Part shown: one piece after another, positions 37,185-47,250 of the stretch
Layout of the letters: every line of letters starts with the position of its first letter
How positions within the stretch are numbered: the stretch's first letter is position 1
NCBI GenBank assembly: GCA_029964075.1
Contig: CM057129.1
Span: 17,165,430 to 17,229,429, forward strand
Direction of reading: 5' to 3'
Length of the DNA stretch: 64,000 nt
From: Patiria pectinifera
Taxonomy: Eukaryota > Echinodermata > Asteroidea > Valvatida > Asterinidae
Program-made: the position numbers and the translations under genes
Notes under the pieces: model-generated
The model's database searches: none
What the model was told of the DNA's origin: nothing
The model's input: the letters and a program-made list of their open reading frames with translations, nothing else

Positions 37185-37765
37185 ACTAAAAAGGAGGTTG
37201 CAGGTTCTTATTTCCACAGTGGGAAAGTTAGATTTAAATTTTTTTTTAATTTTTAGATCAATATAAATTTTATAGTTAATTTCGTAACAGCTAAAAAGTG
37301 TGAAGTTGTGTTTAGTTAGTGGTATCGACTGCTGACTCTAAATCTACAGGTTGCAGGTTCAATCCCACAGTGGGAATTTTAGATTTTAAATTTTTTATTA
37401 TTTTTTAGGTCGATTGAAACTTTATAGTTAATTTTGTAACAGCTAAAACATGTGAAGTTGTGCTTAGTCTAGTGGTACGGACTGCTGACTCTAAATCTGG
37501 AGGTTGCAATTTCAATCCCGCATTGGGAAATTTAGATTTTAAGATTTTATTACTTTTTAGGTCAAATGAAACTTTATAGTTAGTTTTGTAAAGCTAAAAA
37601 GTGTGAAGTTTTGCTTAGTTGAGTGGTACGGGCTGCTGACTCTAAATCCGGAGGTTGCAGGTTCAATCCCATAGTGGGAATTTTAGATTTTAAGATTTTT
37701 ACTATTTTTTAGGTCAATTGAAACTTTATAGTTAATTTCGTAACAGCTAAAAAGTGTGAAGTGTT
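37185..37765 (+). repeat. Diverged edge monomers of the tRNA-like satellite
   Basis: The last four units differ strongly from the core. Their A-boxes (TTAGTCTAGTGGTACGG) and T arms (GGTTCAATCCCACAGTGGG) are closer to the general tRNA pattern than the core monomers. Satellite edges escape homogenisation, so these may keep the ancestral form. Confidence 0.75.
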
Positions 37766-37789
37766 TTACACATTGTCTTTTTTGTTTTT

Positions 37790-38585
37790 GTTTTATTAAC
37801 TTTTGACTTTAAAGGTTTTCTGTCAAATTTCGAATATATTGTCTTATATATCACAGTCATTAATGGCACGTAATTTCAAATCCGTGCAATGTTGTTTTTT
37901 TTTTCTAGAGTTATCGTCTCCACAACTTGAGTCCTTTATTTTTGTTCCATTAAAAGTGACTGGAATTCGAATTGAATTTTTCGTGATTAGTTCACTGTAT
38001 TTCCTTACATCATATTAAATTTATTCTTGAATGTTCCGGTCGATTTTCAAACCATTTGTGTCCCATATCCCAAACAATTATTGAACGAAATTTCAATTCA
38101 GTGTACTGTGTTTTTCTTGAGTTATCGTCTCCACAAAGAGTGCTCTATTTTTGTTCCATTACGAGTGACTTTAATTCGAATTAAATTTTTCGCGATTAGT
38201 ACACTGTATTTCCTTACATCATATTTAATTTATTTTTGAATGGTTCCCGTCGATTTTCAAACCATTTGTGTCCCATTTCCCAAACAATTATGGAACGAAA
38301 TTTCAATTCAGTGTACTAGCTGTGTTTTTCTTGTGTTATCGTATCCATAAATAGTGCTTTATTTTTGTTCCATAAAAAGTGACTCGAATTCGAATTAAAT
38401 TGTTCGCGATTAGTACACTGTATTTCCTTAAATCATATTAAATGTATTCTTGAATGGTATCCGTCGATTTTCAAACCATTTGTGTCCTCTATCCCAAACA
38501 ATTACTGAACGAAATTTCAATAAATGTGTTGTTCTTGAGTTATCGTCTCCACAATGTGTGCTTTATTTTTGTGCACTTAATGCCG
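37790..38585 (+). repeat. Second satellite, ~210-bp unit, about 3.7 copies
   Basis: TTTGTTCCATTAAAAGTGAC-type phrases recur near 37939, 38151, 38361 and 38568 (periods 212, 210, 207). They are followed by CGATTTTCAAACCATTTGTG and GTTATCGTCTCCACAA. A diverged further copy lies at 39325-39490, beyond the inserted transposons. Confidence 0.85.
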
Positions 38586-38724
38586 ACTTTGTTTGGGCAG
38601 ATCGCGACACACATGGCCCACAATATTAATGCTCACATTATACTGAAGAATTTGCTGGCTTGCACCCATCAGCCGTCGGCGCGCCATTAGTAGTGTTTAT
38701 ATGCGCCTTTGCAAGAAATTGATG

Positions 38725-39325
38725 ACGAAAAGGCTAAAAAAAAAAATACTCGGTCTCTGGTACGGTCAGGCCAAAGCTCCGGAATTGATGCGGCGACGCA
38801 GCTTTTTTTTTTCAAGCTTGGATTGTACAGACAAGGTGGGGTACTATTTTGCTTTTTTTGTGTCCTCGTGTACATGTACATTGGTGTCCTCCATAATTTG
38901 CTTTGGTGCCCTCGATCAGTGGCGTCACCAGACTTTTCAGTCTGGGGGCACAGGGGGGGCACCAGCATTTGATGGGGGGCACTTAGGTGAATATATATAT
39001 ATTTTTTTACCAACCCAAATCTCAGATGGGGGGGGGGCACTCGGGGGGGGGCACTAGGTTTTCCGGGGGGGGGGCACGTGCCTCCCTGCCCCCCCCCCCC
39101 TTGGCGACGCCACTGCCCTCCATCATTTGCCTTGGTGCAATTTCCCATTCCTTGGTGCTCTGTGGTAAAAGAAATTGAGGAGGTGCGGCAATAGAGGGCG
39201 CTGTTGGAGCTACCGCAGAACATTTTGGGGAAAAAAAGGTTGACGCGCATGATTAAAATCGACGCGCGCGCTGACGGACCGGCCAGAGACCGACTTATTT
39301 TTGTTTTGGCCTAAAACTAATACAG
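38725..39325. mobile_element. MITE related to 218-650, interrupted by a hAT-like MITE
   Basis: Left end AGGCTAAAAAAAAAAATACT then CGGTCTCTGGTACGG; right end, complemented, TAGGCCAAAACAAAAATAAG then TCGGTCTCTGGCCGG. The shared words GGCCAAAA and GTCTCTGGT tie it to the element at 218-650. CCTTTGCA occurs on both flanks (about 38706 and 39329) and could be a target duplication. Confidence 0.6.
38917..39115. mobile_element. hAT-type MITE with 8-bp target duplication
   Basis: Ends CAGTGGCGTCACCAGAC and TTGGCGACGCCACTG face each other, with GGGGGGGCAC-rich inner flanks. It is flanked by CCCTCGAT (38909-38916) and CCCTCCAT (39116-39123), an 8-bp duplication with one difference. CAGTGGCGTC termini are typical of a very common hAT-like MITE group. 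Confidence 0.82.
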
Positions 39326-39490
39326 AGTGTCCTTTGCACTGCAATTTCCTGAAATAATATGAAATTCATTCTTTCACGGTTTCTGTCAATTTTTGAGATT
39401 CTTGTGTCAAATATCGTGGCAAAATATTGGACGCAGTATCATTTTAATGCAATGTATTTTTTTTTTGGTGCTTACAATAGCTCTGTTTAC
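39325..39490 (+). repeat. Diverged copy of the 210-bp satellite unit
   Basis: CACTGCAATTTCCTGAAATA, ATTCATTCTTTCACGG, TGTCAATTTTTGAGATTCTT and TGTGTCAAATATCG parallel in order the unit phrases CACTGTATTTCCTTACATCA, TTATTCTTGAATGG, CGATTTTCAAACCATT and TGTGTCCCATATCC. It places the transposon cluster inside the old array. Confidence 0.65.
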
Positions 39491-39608
39491 ATCGCGAATT
39501 GACTGAAGTGCAAGTCGGCGTGCGGCAAAATATCATTTCATTAAGGACAGGTAGCCAGTCTATTGTTGTCGACTGCATGCATTTTGCACGTCCGACGTCC
39601 TTGCGATG

Positions 39609-39990
39609 CGCAGGGTGACCGTTTTAGCCGATTTTCGGCTAACTTTGACAGATTTTTTGTTAAAAAAATGAGTTTGACAGAATTGATTTTTTGGGCAGAT
39701 TTCTGGCAGGATTCTGCAAAAATGGGAACTGGATTTCGTCGCGATGCAACCGCGTTTTGCCTGAAATTTACGCAATAATTTCATAACATATTTATGTGAT
39801 AGGCCCTACACATTGTTTATAATGTAATTTGAACCTTATTAAGGCAATACTACAACATCAGCATGTGATTTTTTAAGTGTTTATAGTGTATTTCGAGTAA
39901 TTATGGGGAGTTTGGCAGATTTTTGATCAATCTGACATATTTGAAGCACATTTAGCAGAATTTAGTCATGACATTACGGTCACCATGCAT
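39609..39990. mobile_element. Possible MITE with short TIRs
   Basis: GCAGGGTGACCGT near 39608 faces ACGGTCACCATGC near 39976, and TTGCGATGC occurs on both sides (39599 and about 39997). The right repeat is offset by seven bases from the TIR, so the boundary is unclear. The interior has repeated GGCAGATTT words and no convincing gene. Confidence 0.35.
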
Positions 39991-40302
39991 AGTCATTGCG
40001 ATGCAACATCTGATACCGGCCGGCAGCCACGCACGTGGGCTGTGTTGTGGGTGAATTTTCCGTAAAGCCAAGGTAGGATAGGCCTAATGTAGTCCCTTAA
40101 TTGAATTTATTATGAATTTATTAATTATGTTTGACCATGGTTTGACTGTAAGTTCTTTCTGAATGATAAGTAAGCCTATTGTGGGAATGGGGATACGATT
40201 TTCGAAGGTGGTTGCTGGATAGTGGATGCAATTCGTGCAGGTGAACCCGGTGTCACGGTCTCACTTCTCCGGCGTGCTAGCTTCTCCGGGTTGATTCGGC
40301 GG

Positions 40303-41973
40303 AATGTCAGACAAGTCGACCGTTGAGACAACTCGACTCGGGACAAGTCGACCGTTGAGACAACTCAACCATTGAGACAAGTCGACCATTGAGACAACTC
40401 GACGTTGAGAAAACTGGATCTCAGCTGGTGTCATTTACGTTTATCATCTTTATGACAACCACGGTAATTTCATGACCCCTGATCAGATTAGGCAAATCAT
40501 TGGCAACAACGGTAACTACTTACTGGAATATTATATTGTCATTAATTCCCTTCCCGTGGAATGGAAACAACTTTCCAAAGAAACGATTGGTAACATTAAT
40601 ATTGATGTTCGAAATGAGCTAATTAAGATGAATATGAAGCGCATAAGGAAGAAATTTACTGACACAAAATTCACTACACCCATAGCAGAGACATTTTGGA
40701 AAAACAAATTCCCCACTCATAACTTTGTTTGGGATGTAATATGGAAGAGGCTCAACTATTGCTGTCCAGACAGTAAGTCCTTTTCAATCAATTGGAAAAT
40801 CATTCATAACTGTTTCCCCACGCAAGTCTGGCTTTGCAAAAGGAAGAAGAGTGATTCAGAAAATTGCACATTTTGTCATGATGGTATTGATTACATTGAA
40901 CACTTTTTTTGGTCGTGTAAAATGGTAAAACCCCTTTGGAACGAAATCGAAAAGATTGCTGCATCTAAGTATGGCAAATCGATCAGTCTGTCCGTGGAAA
41001 ATATTCTTTTCGGAGTCGGGGAAACATACAATAGTTATCGGTTTCTGAATACTTTAATTAATATAGGTAAGCAGACAGTGAGTCGTTTTAAATTTGGCCA
41101 GTATTCCAACCTCATCATCCTTTTTGAGCAGGAACTGCAGCTTCGTCATGTCGAGTAAACTGTTTTGTTAGAATGTTTTGTTGTGTGTAATTCATTGGTA
41201 CCTATATAGAGCAGACGTTTAACTTTACATGTACATAGATTATTGTTATTTAATTGTTGATTGTATTTTTGAATAAAACAAAAAAAAAAAAAAAAAAAAG
41301 AGACAACTCGACGCGGGACAACTCGACCGTTGAGACAGCTCGACTTAATGGAAATGTATACGCGGAGCAGAAAAAATTGCATGGCAGGACCGATCACGGG
41401 CGCGGCGCGGGCATACTCGATGTACAGTGGGCGCTCCGATCCGGTGGCCGTCGCGTCGGGCTGGTGCGCCCCACCCGCGAGGACCGGGCCCTGCCCGGCA
41501 CGCGGGCACGTCGACTGGCGCGGCAAGTGGGCGCACAGGCCCGGCACAAATGTCACCGTGCACGGTACGGCCACGTTGACCGACCGGGGATGGGATAAGT
41601 GGGAGCACAGGGCTGGCACCGTGCACGGTACGGACAAGTTGACCGGCAAATGCGCGCACAGGTCCGGAAAAAACGAACGGCGATGTGCATGGACAATCCG
41701 ACGCTGCGCTATATCGGCTCTGTTATATCATGGTTAATATATGCAACAACAAAAACCCTCATGTCATCATTCCCAAACGGCGATCAGCCGCCGTAAAAAA
41801 AACGGTACTATCCCCAAAACTAGGTTCCAAAACATGCGAGGCGACTTGTCTGAACGGTCGACTTGTCTTTCCATTTATCGCACATGCGGTCGACTTGTCT
41901 CAACGGTCGAGTTGTCTCAACAGTCGACTTGTCCCGAGTCGAGTTGTCTCAACGGTCGACTTGTCTGACCCCC
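40303..41973. mobile_element. Mutator-like DNA transposon with 10-bp target duplication
   Basis: GATTCGGCGG stands directly repeated at 40293-40302 and 41974-41983. Inside it both ends read GTCAGACAAGTCGACCGTTG inward. The inverted ends consist of tandem ~17-bp variants of GACAAGTCGACCGTTGA (40309-40404, continued at 41300-41345; inverted at 41840-41968). A 10-bp duplication with long TIRs fits the MULE/Mutator group. The remaining interior (41346-41840) is GC-rich and without a recognisable transposase. Confidence 0.7.
40405..41299 (+). mobile_element. 5'-truncated LINE, 3' end with poly(A), inside the Mutator-like element
   Basis: One open frame (from about 40430, first ATG 40472, stop 41156-41158) encodes a LINE ORF2 tail. 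It shows the late zinc-knuckle pattern CTFCHDGIDYIEHFFWSC (C-x2-C-x7-H-x4-C) preceded by FSINWKIIHNCFPTQVWL, as in L1/Tx1-clade retrotransposons. A poly(A) run (41279-41299) follows AATAAAAC. GAGACAACTCGACG flanks it on both sides (40391-40404, 41300-41313), a 14-bp duplication, although the host repeat could mimic it. The frame is intact over about 240 codons, so the insertion is young. Confidence 0.82.
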
Positions 41974-42740
41974 GATTCGGCGGATAATTGAGCACGTTAC
42001 AGTGCACGTTACATGAGCACGATTCATGCTCATGTGTCCGCTGTGCTTACTTTTCCTCGGGCTGTTGTCTGAAGTCTACCAAGCCCATTAATAACACAGT
42101 GAGGGATACCCAAGAATGTATACTATTATGTAACACTTCCTGTGGGTCAAGTCATTCCATGGTCTTGCAAGCATTCTGATTTGTGTTCCCAGCGTCATGC
42201 ATGTGTGTGTTCATGGAGGAATAATTAAGAACGAACTCCTTGGTCCGTGTTCCTTGGTCGTTCGTGGTTTATTTTGTCCTTATTTTTGCAACCACGGCTT
42301 AAAATAAATGTGCATTTCAAGTCTTAATATTAAATATTGTGAGTTAATAGTGCGCGCCACGAAAATTCTATGCATACAAATATCTTAAGATCCGAAGAGC
42401 TCCGCACACTAATACAGTGACGAAAATGTACACTACTGCGCAATTTTGTGCATGCGTGTTGAAGCGAAATTTCCCTTTTGGAGAAGCTAGCACGCCGGAG
42501 AAGTGAGACCGTGACACTGGCATTTGCCCGGTAACACGAGCACTACGGCATGTACAGTTGCGTCTAGTCACTAGTCTAGTCAGTGCCGATGTTGTGCGTT
42601 TTCTTGTGATTTGCGCAATCTTAATATCTGCCATGGTCTCTGTTAATTTGGTGAGTTTAACCTTCAATTTGGCAGGCTCGTCCAATGGAGGTCGCTGGTG
42701 TTGAAACGGGAAACGAGTTATGGGCCCTCTCACTCAGGGA

Positions 42741-42742
<2 letters not shown>

Positions 42743-42783
<41 letters not shown>

Positions 42784-42785
42784 TA
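42743..42785 (+). repeat. (ATT)n microsatellite
   Basis: About 14 uninterrupted ATT units end in ATTTATTC. It begins just before the 330-bp direct repeat pair and may be the tail of a retroposon. Confidence 0.9.
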
Positions 42786-42839
42786 TTCATGCCAATTCTT
42801 TTTCATCACATACAAGATGGGCATAGGAGAGGCAAAAGC

Positions 42840-43500
42840 GATAACAATCACTGTGGTCAAAGACCTGCCACTCCTCATTAATATAAAAATACTAATATAA
42901 AAAGTATTTGAAGCCAAAAGTTAGAACTAAAAATATTTAAATATAAAAAGAAAAGGAATTACTGGAAATGAATAAAGATAATGTACGCAATTGAATATGA
43001 AATTAAATAAGTTACATGAATAAGCAATTAATGATAAAGACACATTAAATAAGGACATAATAAACACAAATTAACACATGTGTAAGAGAACAGTAGGTAA
43101 GTGTACAATAAATGTAATGAAAATCTAAAGGGTGATTGGCAAACCGGAGGCTGAAATAGTACTTAAAATGAGCAGAGACCTGCTGCTCCTCATCGAGGTT
43201 TGAGTAAAGTAAATAAATAAATATAAAGAAGAATATATAAAAAGAAAAATATTAGAACATATGAACTTTCGATATAAAAGAAATAAAAAGAGATGACTCA
43301 CTGGAAATGAATAAAAGTGGAAAGGGGTAAAAATGATGTAGGAAATTGAATGAATTAAGTAAATAAGGAGTTAGCAATAAAGACACAGTAAATACAAAAA
43401 ACACATGTGTAAGAGAAGAGGCGTATATAAATATATACAACAAATCTGATAAAAAGTAATTGATAATTGGCAGAGAGGAGGCTCAATTATTAATCTTACT
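42840..43500 (+). repeat. Two tandem copies of a ~330-bp unit
   Basis: Copy 1 (42840-43165) and copy 2 (43168-43500) share in order AGACCTGCCACTCCTCAT/AGACCTGCTGCTCCTCAT, CTGGAAATGAATAAA, AAAGACACA, AACACATGTGTAAGAGAA and TTGGCA...GGAGGCT. They have no coding capacity and are probably the AT-rich end of a retroposon. Confidence 0.7.
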
Positions 43501-44421
43501 TGAAAGAACATGTACATGCAACATAAATATGGGGTTGGGATTGATGAAAAGAGAACACCGTTTCGAAGAGTGGGAAGAAACATTGATGTTGTCATCATTT
43601 GGATGAGTGCTTGGGTATCCGTTCTGTCTGGACATGATGTGGCTGTCTAGAGACTTCTGGTTGAAGTCAAATCATCATACGGATTGGACAGTACCTGTCC
43701 AGTCCCGATGATCTTGCTGTGCCTCTATTGTAGCGGACGGACGTAAGCTTCCCGCGACTTTCATGTACATTTTCTGGAAAAGAACAGGGTACTGGGAGTG
43801 GGAGTTATAACATATAAAAATTACATAGATAAAACATACAAAATACAATATTAAAACATATAAAATTAGATAGATAAACAACAATATTACGTTTATTTTT
43901 GTCAGTAATGATTGGATAATTAATCCAAATCAAACCACAAACCATTGCCTACCTTTGTAGGTTCTGTTCAGCATCTCCATCTGCATGATCTGGAGGTCCA
44001 TCGCAATATTCCGGCCAGCGCATCCAGATGGATTGCAGTCCTATTCCAGACCAGTGTTTTCGCAATTCTGTCAGAGAAGGCCCCATTTACTCTCATGAGT
44101 AATCGGTGAGCCAGTGCCATATATTTGTTGTGAGTTCCCGTGAGGAACGTAACCAGATCTACCTTCCAGAGCACGATCATTCTGTTGCTGTCGTTTTGCC
44201 GAATTGCGTCTCTTCGAACAAGGAAGTTAAGGCCTTTGAAAATCACACTCTTATTGTACTTGCGCACGTGGTCGACTGTTGCTTGTTTGTTTGTCTTTGC
44301 CTGTGAGATAAATTATTTTTTAAAAAGGATATAATTTGTTGATCTATTTTTTGGCTCTTTAAAAAATATTAAACAAGATGTATGAATGTCGATATAGATC
44401 GCATGTTAGGTTTATCTTTAC

Positions 44422-44588
44422 CTCTTTTTTACAACTTTTCGTCTTCTTGTGCGATGATGCACAGCGACAATCGGCGGAACAATACCACTTGCCCTTTGGG
44501 ACTCTGTCCTCTGGAATTCCTACACACTGTAGATGAAACCAGGATCCTTTCTGGCAATTTGTATTGTCACAGCAGATCATTGTAGTGT
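44422..44588 (-). CDS. PHD-finger exon of the DUF6589-like gene
   Basis: After a TTTACAG acceptor the exon reads [40 protein letters not shown] and ends KKTKSCKKE before GTAAAG. The first zinc ligands come from the previous exon (CPCCVCKDYVD), with the split codon completed across the junction. Spacing of Cys/His and the W before the final CxxC fit a PHD domain (ING/PHF type). Confidence 0.75.
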
Positions 44589-46379
44589 CTGTAAAATAAT
44601 CCACATGGTTAATGAATTACATAATGAATGGATTTGTAAAAATAAATAAATAAATAAACAGTAGGTGTGCTGAAGAGTATTGCAATTCTGATTCAATGTA
44701 CTTTATTGTGAAATGTAATTATTCCAATGAATCACAAAGGGGAAACTGAAATAAACTAAAACCATTATTTTTTGCTTGAGTTTGGAATCTTACATACATG
44801 TTTCTTTAATTAAAAATACCGTCTACGTAGTCTTTGCAAACACAGCAGGGGCAGTGGAGGATGTTTGCTGCCTGGCTGGGCAGGAACACATCGTCGACTA
44901 TTTGACGGGATAGGGACATTACCTATTCCAGTTGGTCTTCTTTTGAGGAGGGGATGTCCAGAGGCTGATGAGTATGTTGCGATCCGACTAGATGAAGAGC
45001 GTACGCTGCGATAAATCCGTGAGTGGCGTACTCCAAAAACTCAGCGTTGAAGTTATAACTTTGCTTGACCGTTGCAGTGATATTATGATGACCAAACACA
45101 TTTCTGAGGTGGAACAATGTCACCTTATCTTTGCCACTGGATGAGCTGTATAGCTGGTTGTAAATGTCCTATGATAAAAAAATATATCAAAATTACATCG
45201 AAATTATTATTTTGAGTTGCAAAATTATAAGTTTAGGAGATTGTATTTTAACCGCAATAAATACATAGCTTTATCAATAAGTAACCTGTAAAATGATGAC
45301 TTGCTTGTGCCACTCCTGCACACAAGGTTCCAAACCTGTGAGTTGGCTCCATTCAGTCACCCCATTGATGCGAGAGTTTTGCGCATCCTTGACTCTCTCG
45401 CAGCTCAGCCCGTCTCTGTAGAAGATCAGGGTGCGTGGCCCACCACACTCGTTGTGTGGCACATGCTTGTGCAGAGTGTCGAGAATTTCCATCAGCTCAC
45501 CAGTTTTACTCTCGTCCTTCTCAACAACTCCAAGGGGTACCTGGATGATTGAAAGTTGAAAATGAAGAATACCCTAATTTTTATGTATATTTTTTTGAAA
45601 TACATAAACGTTGCTCTTCCATTTTATAACCAACCATCAGCAGGTTAAATACGAATTTAAATTGTTGGTTTTGCCTAAAAGTTTGCACGTTAGCATGTGG
45701 CTTTGTTTGGATGACTCCTCGCTATATTGATGTGAGATATCCCGCTCGTGCTTGAGGTGCTGTAGAGGGGTGAGTTCCTGGCAAATGATTCACGATGTTA
45801 TGATAATCATTTCATCTCTAATCATGCTCTCTTCTTGTGAACTCGGTAGAATGAGTGAATCGGGAATACGTCCGATGGTGTCACTGTTGGGGTTGCTATT
45901 CCAAAGGTTGGTGGTCATGGTGGTAGATATCCTGTCCTTGCTCGCGTATATTTGGGTGAGATTGACCTGCTGGTTTTGGTGCTGTTTTGATTGGTGGCGA
46001 GCTGTGATGAAATGGTTCACGTTGTCAAAGCACAGCGAGTATCCTAGGGGTTTTATGAAGAAAATTGAAAATGAAAAGTGTTCACAATTATTCATGATCT
46101 CTGCTGACTTCCATGCACCTTATTTTTTATAACCTCGTCAACTTCTTGTCATGCATACCCTTTTCCTTCCAAAAGTCTCCTCCGTCGAATCTTGACAAGG
46201 CATCTTTTGACTGCTTTCCTTGCTTCGTCACACCAACGCACCAGCTCAAGTGGTTAAAGCGAGGAAAAACCTGTAAAGATACAGAGTGAAAACCTGTAAA
46301 TATATATGGTTGAAATTTCATAATTGTTCAATTAAGTGACTTTGTCATCGTTCGTCCATCCCTCCATGTCCGATCGAGC

Positions 46380-46420
46380 CGTCAGTCAGTCCATATTGAT
46401 TGATTGATCGATTGATTAGT
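46380..46420. repeat. GATT-type simple repeat
   Basis: TTGATTGATTGATCGATTGATTAG lies in an intron of the DUF6589-like gene (shown as units of four bases). Confidence 0.85.
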
Positions 46421-46929
46421 ATTACTTTCAGCAATTTTAATTTATAAAAAATGAATCGCGAATATGTTTTACCTTTCTTTTGCAACCCGCCATCCACATT
46501 TGGATGCCATTTAGGGTCTGCAACAGGCAGCACTTGCGTGGTCTACGAAAGTGGCCTAGTACGCTGGCAATGGTTCCAACCATGGCTGTTCTCTGCTTCT
46601 GTGTTTTCTTCTTCGTCTTCATGACAGATCCTTGCAGAGCAGCAAAGACAGCCGGACATTCTGTTTGGGGGTCATGCGCAATCTCCTCAAAAATTATATG
46701 CTTTTAGGTTGGAAAGATTAAGGCTGGTGTCACACAACGCAGAACATTTCATGGTTAAGTGCAAAAAATACAACGTCCTAAGACAGTCACTCCAGAAAGC
46801 ACTTGGCTACTCTAATGCACAAATGACAAACAACTTCTAGGTCAGAAACGTTACTGTGACGAAATTCTACGATACATCCACATATGCAACATTAACATCT
46901 AATTGTTTTGTCACGCCGCCATCATAACT

Positions 46930-47250
46930 TTAATCTATTCTGCTTAGCCACACCTCCTTGATATTGTAGATATTGCGCATGTGCGGGAGAGGGGAGCGTC
47001 GATGGTTGGCTGGACACAGTGTTGCCCTCATCACCTGAAGGCGTTGCGGACCTGCGACGAACCCGGCGGGGCACGGGCCCTTAAATTGCATGGTGAACGG
47101 TCCGGCCTTGCAGGGCACCAGCGACACTGCATGTTCGGCGGATCATTGGCGCTCCCCCCACTCCTGCCTCCATGCTTTTCCGAACTGCCACTGCTTGGGT
47201 TTTTTTGGCATTTCTTTCCTTTTTGTCTCTCGCAGCTCTCATAGCTCTCA
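46930..47250. other. GC-rich patch in intron of the DUF6589-like gene
   Basis: Bases 46980-47170 are clearly richer in GC and CpG than the surrounding DNA (ACGAACCCGGCGGGGCACGG). Possible explanations are an unrecognised exon, an insertion or a small CpG island. I see no domain in any frame. Confidence 0.35.

Larger units (their letters stand above)
23586..37765 (+). repeat. 14-kb satellite of ~150-bp monomers, each with a tRNA-like Pol III promoter unit
   Basis: About 95 head-to-tail monomers (starts at for example 23601, 23753, 23902). Each has an A-box-like TTAGTCCAATGGTA, then GGACTGCTGACTCTAAATCT, box B GGTTCAAATCC and, 10-11 bases on, a TTTT run. A-box to box-B spacing is that of a normal tRNA (T8 to T54, 46 steps). 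GTCC/GGAC makes a perfect D stem with G18G19 in the loop. The anticodon-arm position holds CTCTAAA (anticodon CTA; CTC in the TCTCAATC subfamily). The T arm is partly paired and the acceptor stem is lost. The rest is AT-rich spacer with AATTGAAACTTTATAGTTAA. Closest remembered tRNA is Gln(CTG). Transcription is an inference. Confidence 0.93.
40250..42517. mobile_element. Outer TIR element, split by a Mutator-like insertion
   Basis: A perfect 38-bp inverted repeat lies at 40250-40287 and 42480-42517 (GTGTCACGGTCTCACTTCTC then CGGCGTGCTAGCTTCTCC). Removing the inner element leaves about 590 bases of own sequence, a non-autonomous size. I found no convincing target duplication and cannot name the superfamily. 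Confidence 0.72.

Noticed and set aside
23586-37765. CRISPR array or true tRNA gene cluster
   Set aside because: Units lack unique spacers between constant repeats, and this is a eukaryote. Acceptor stems do not pair, and the anticodon stem has mismatches, so these are not functional tRNA genes.
39560-39784. Frames of 71-74 codons on both strands
   Set aside because: They are open on both strands in the same place, with repetitive words and no domain; they fall within a possible MITE.
40472-41158. 228-codon gene of the host
   Set aside because: The zinc-knuckle pattern, poly(A) tail and flanking duplication show it is a LINE ORF2 tail.
41146-41737. Overlapping GC-rich open frames on both strands inside the Mutator-like element
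   Set aside because: High GC alone produces them. Three frames are open at once and none resembles a transposase.
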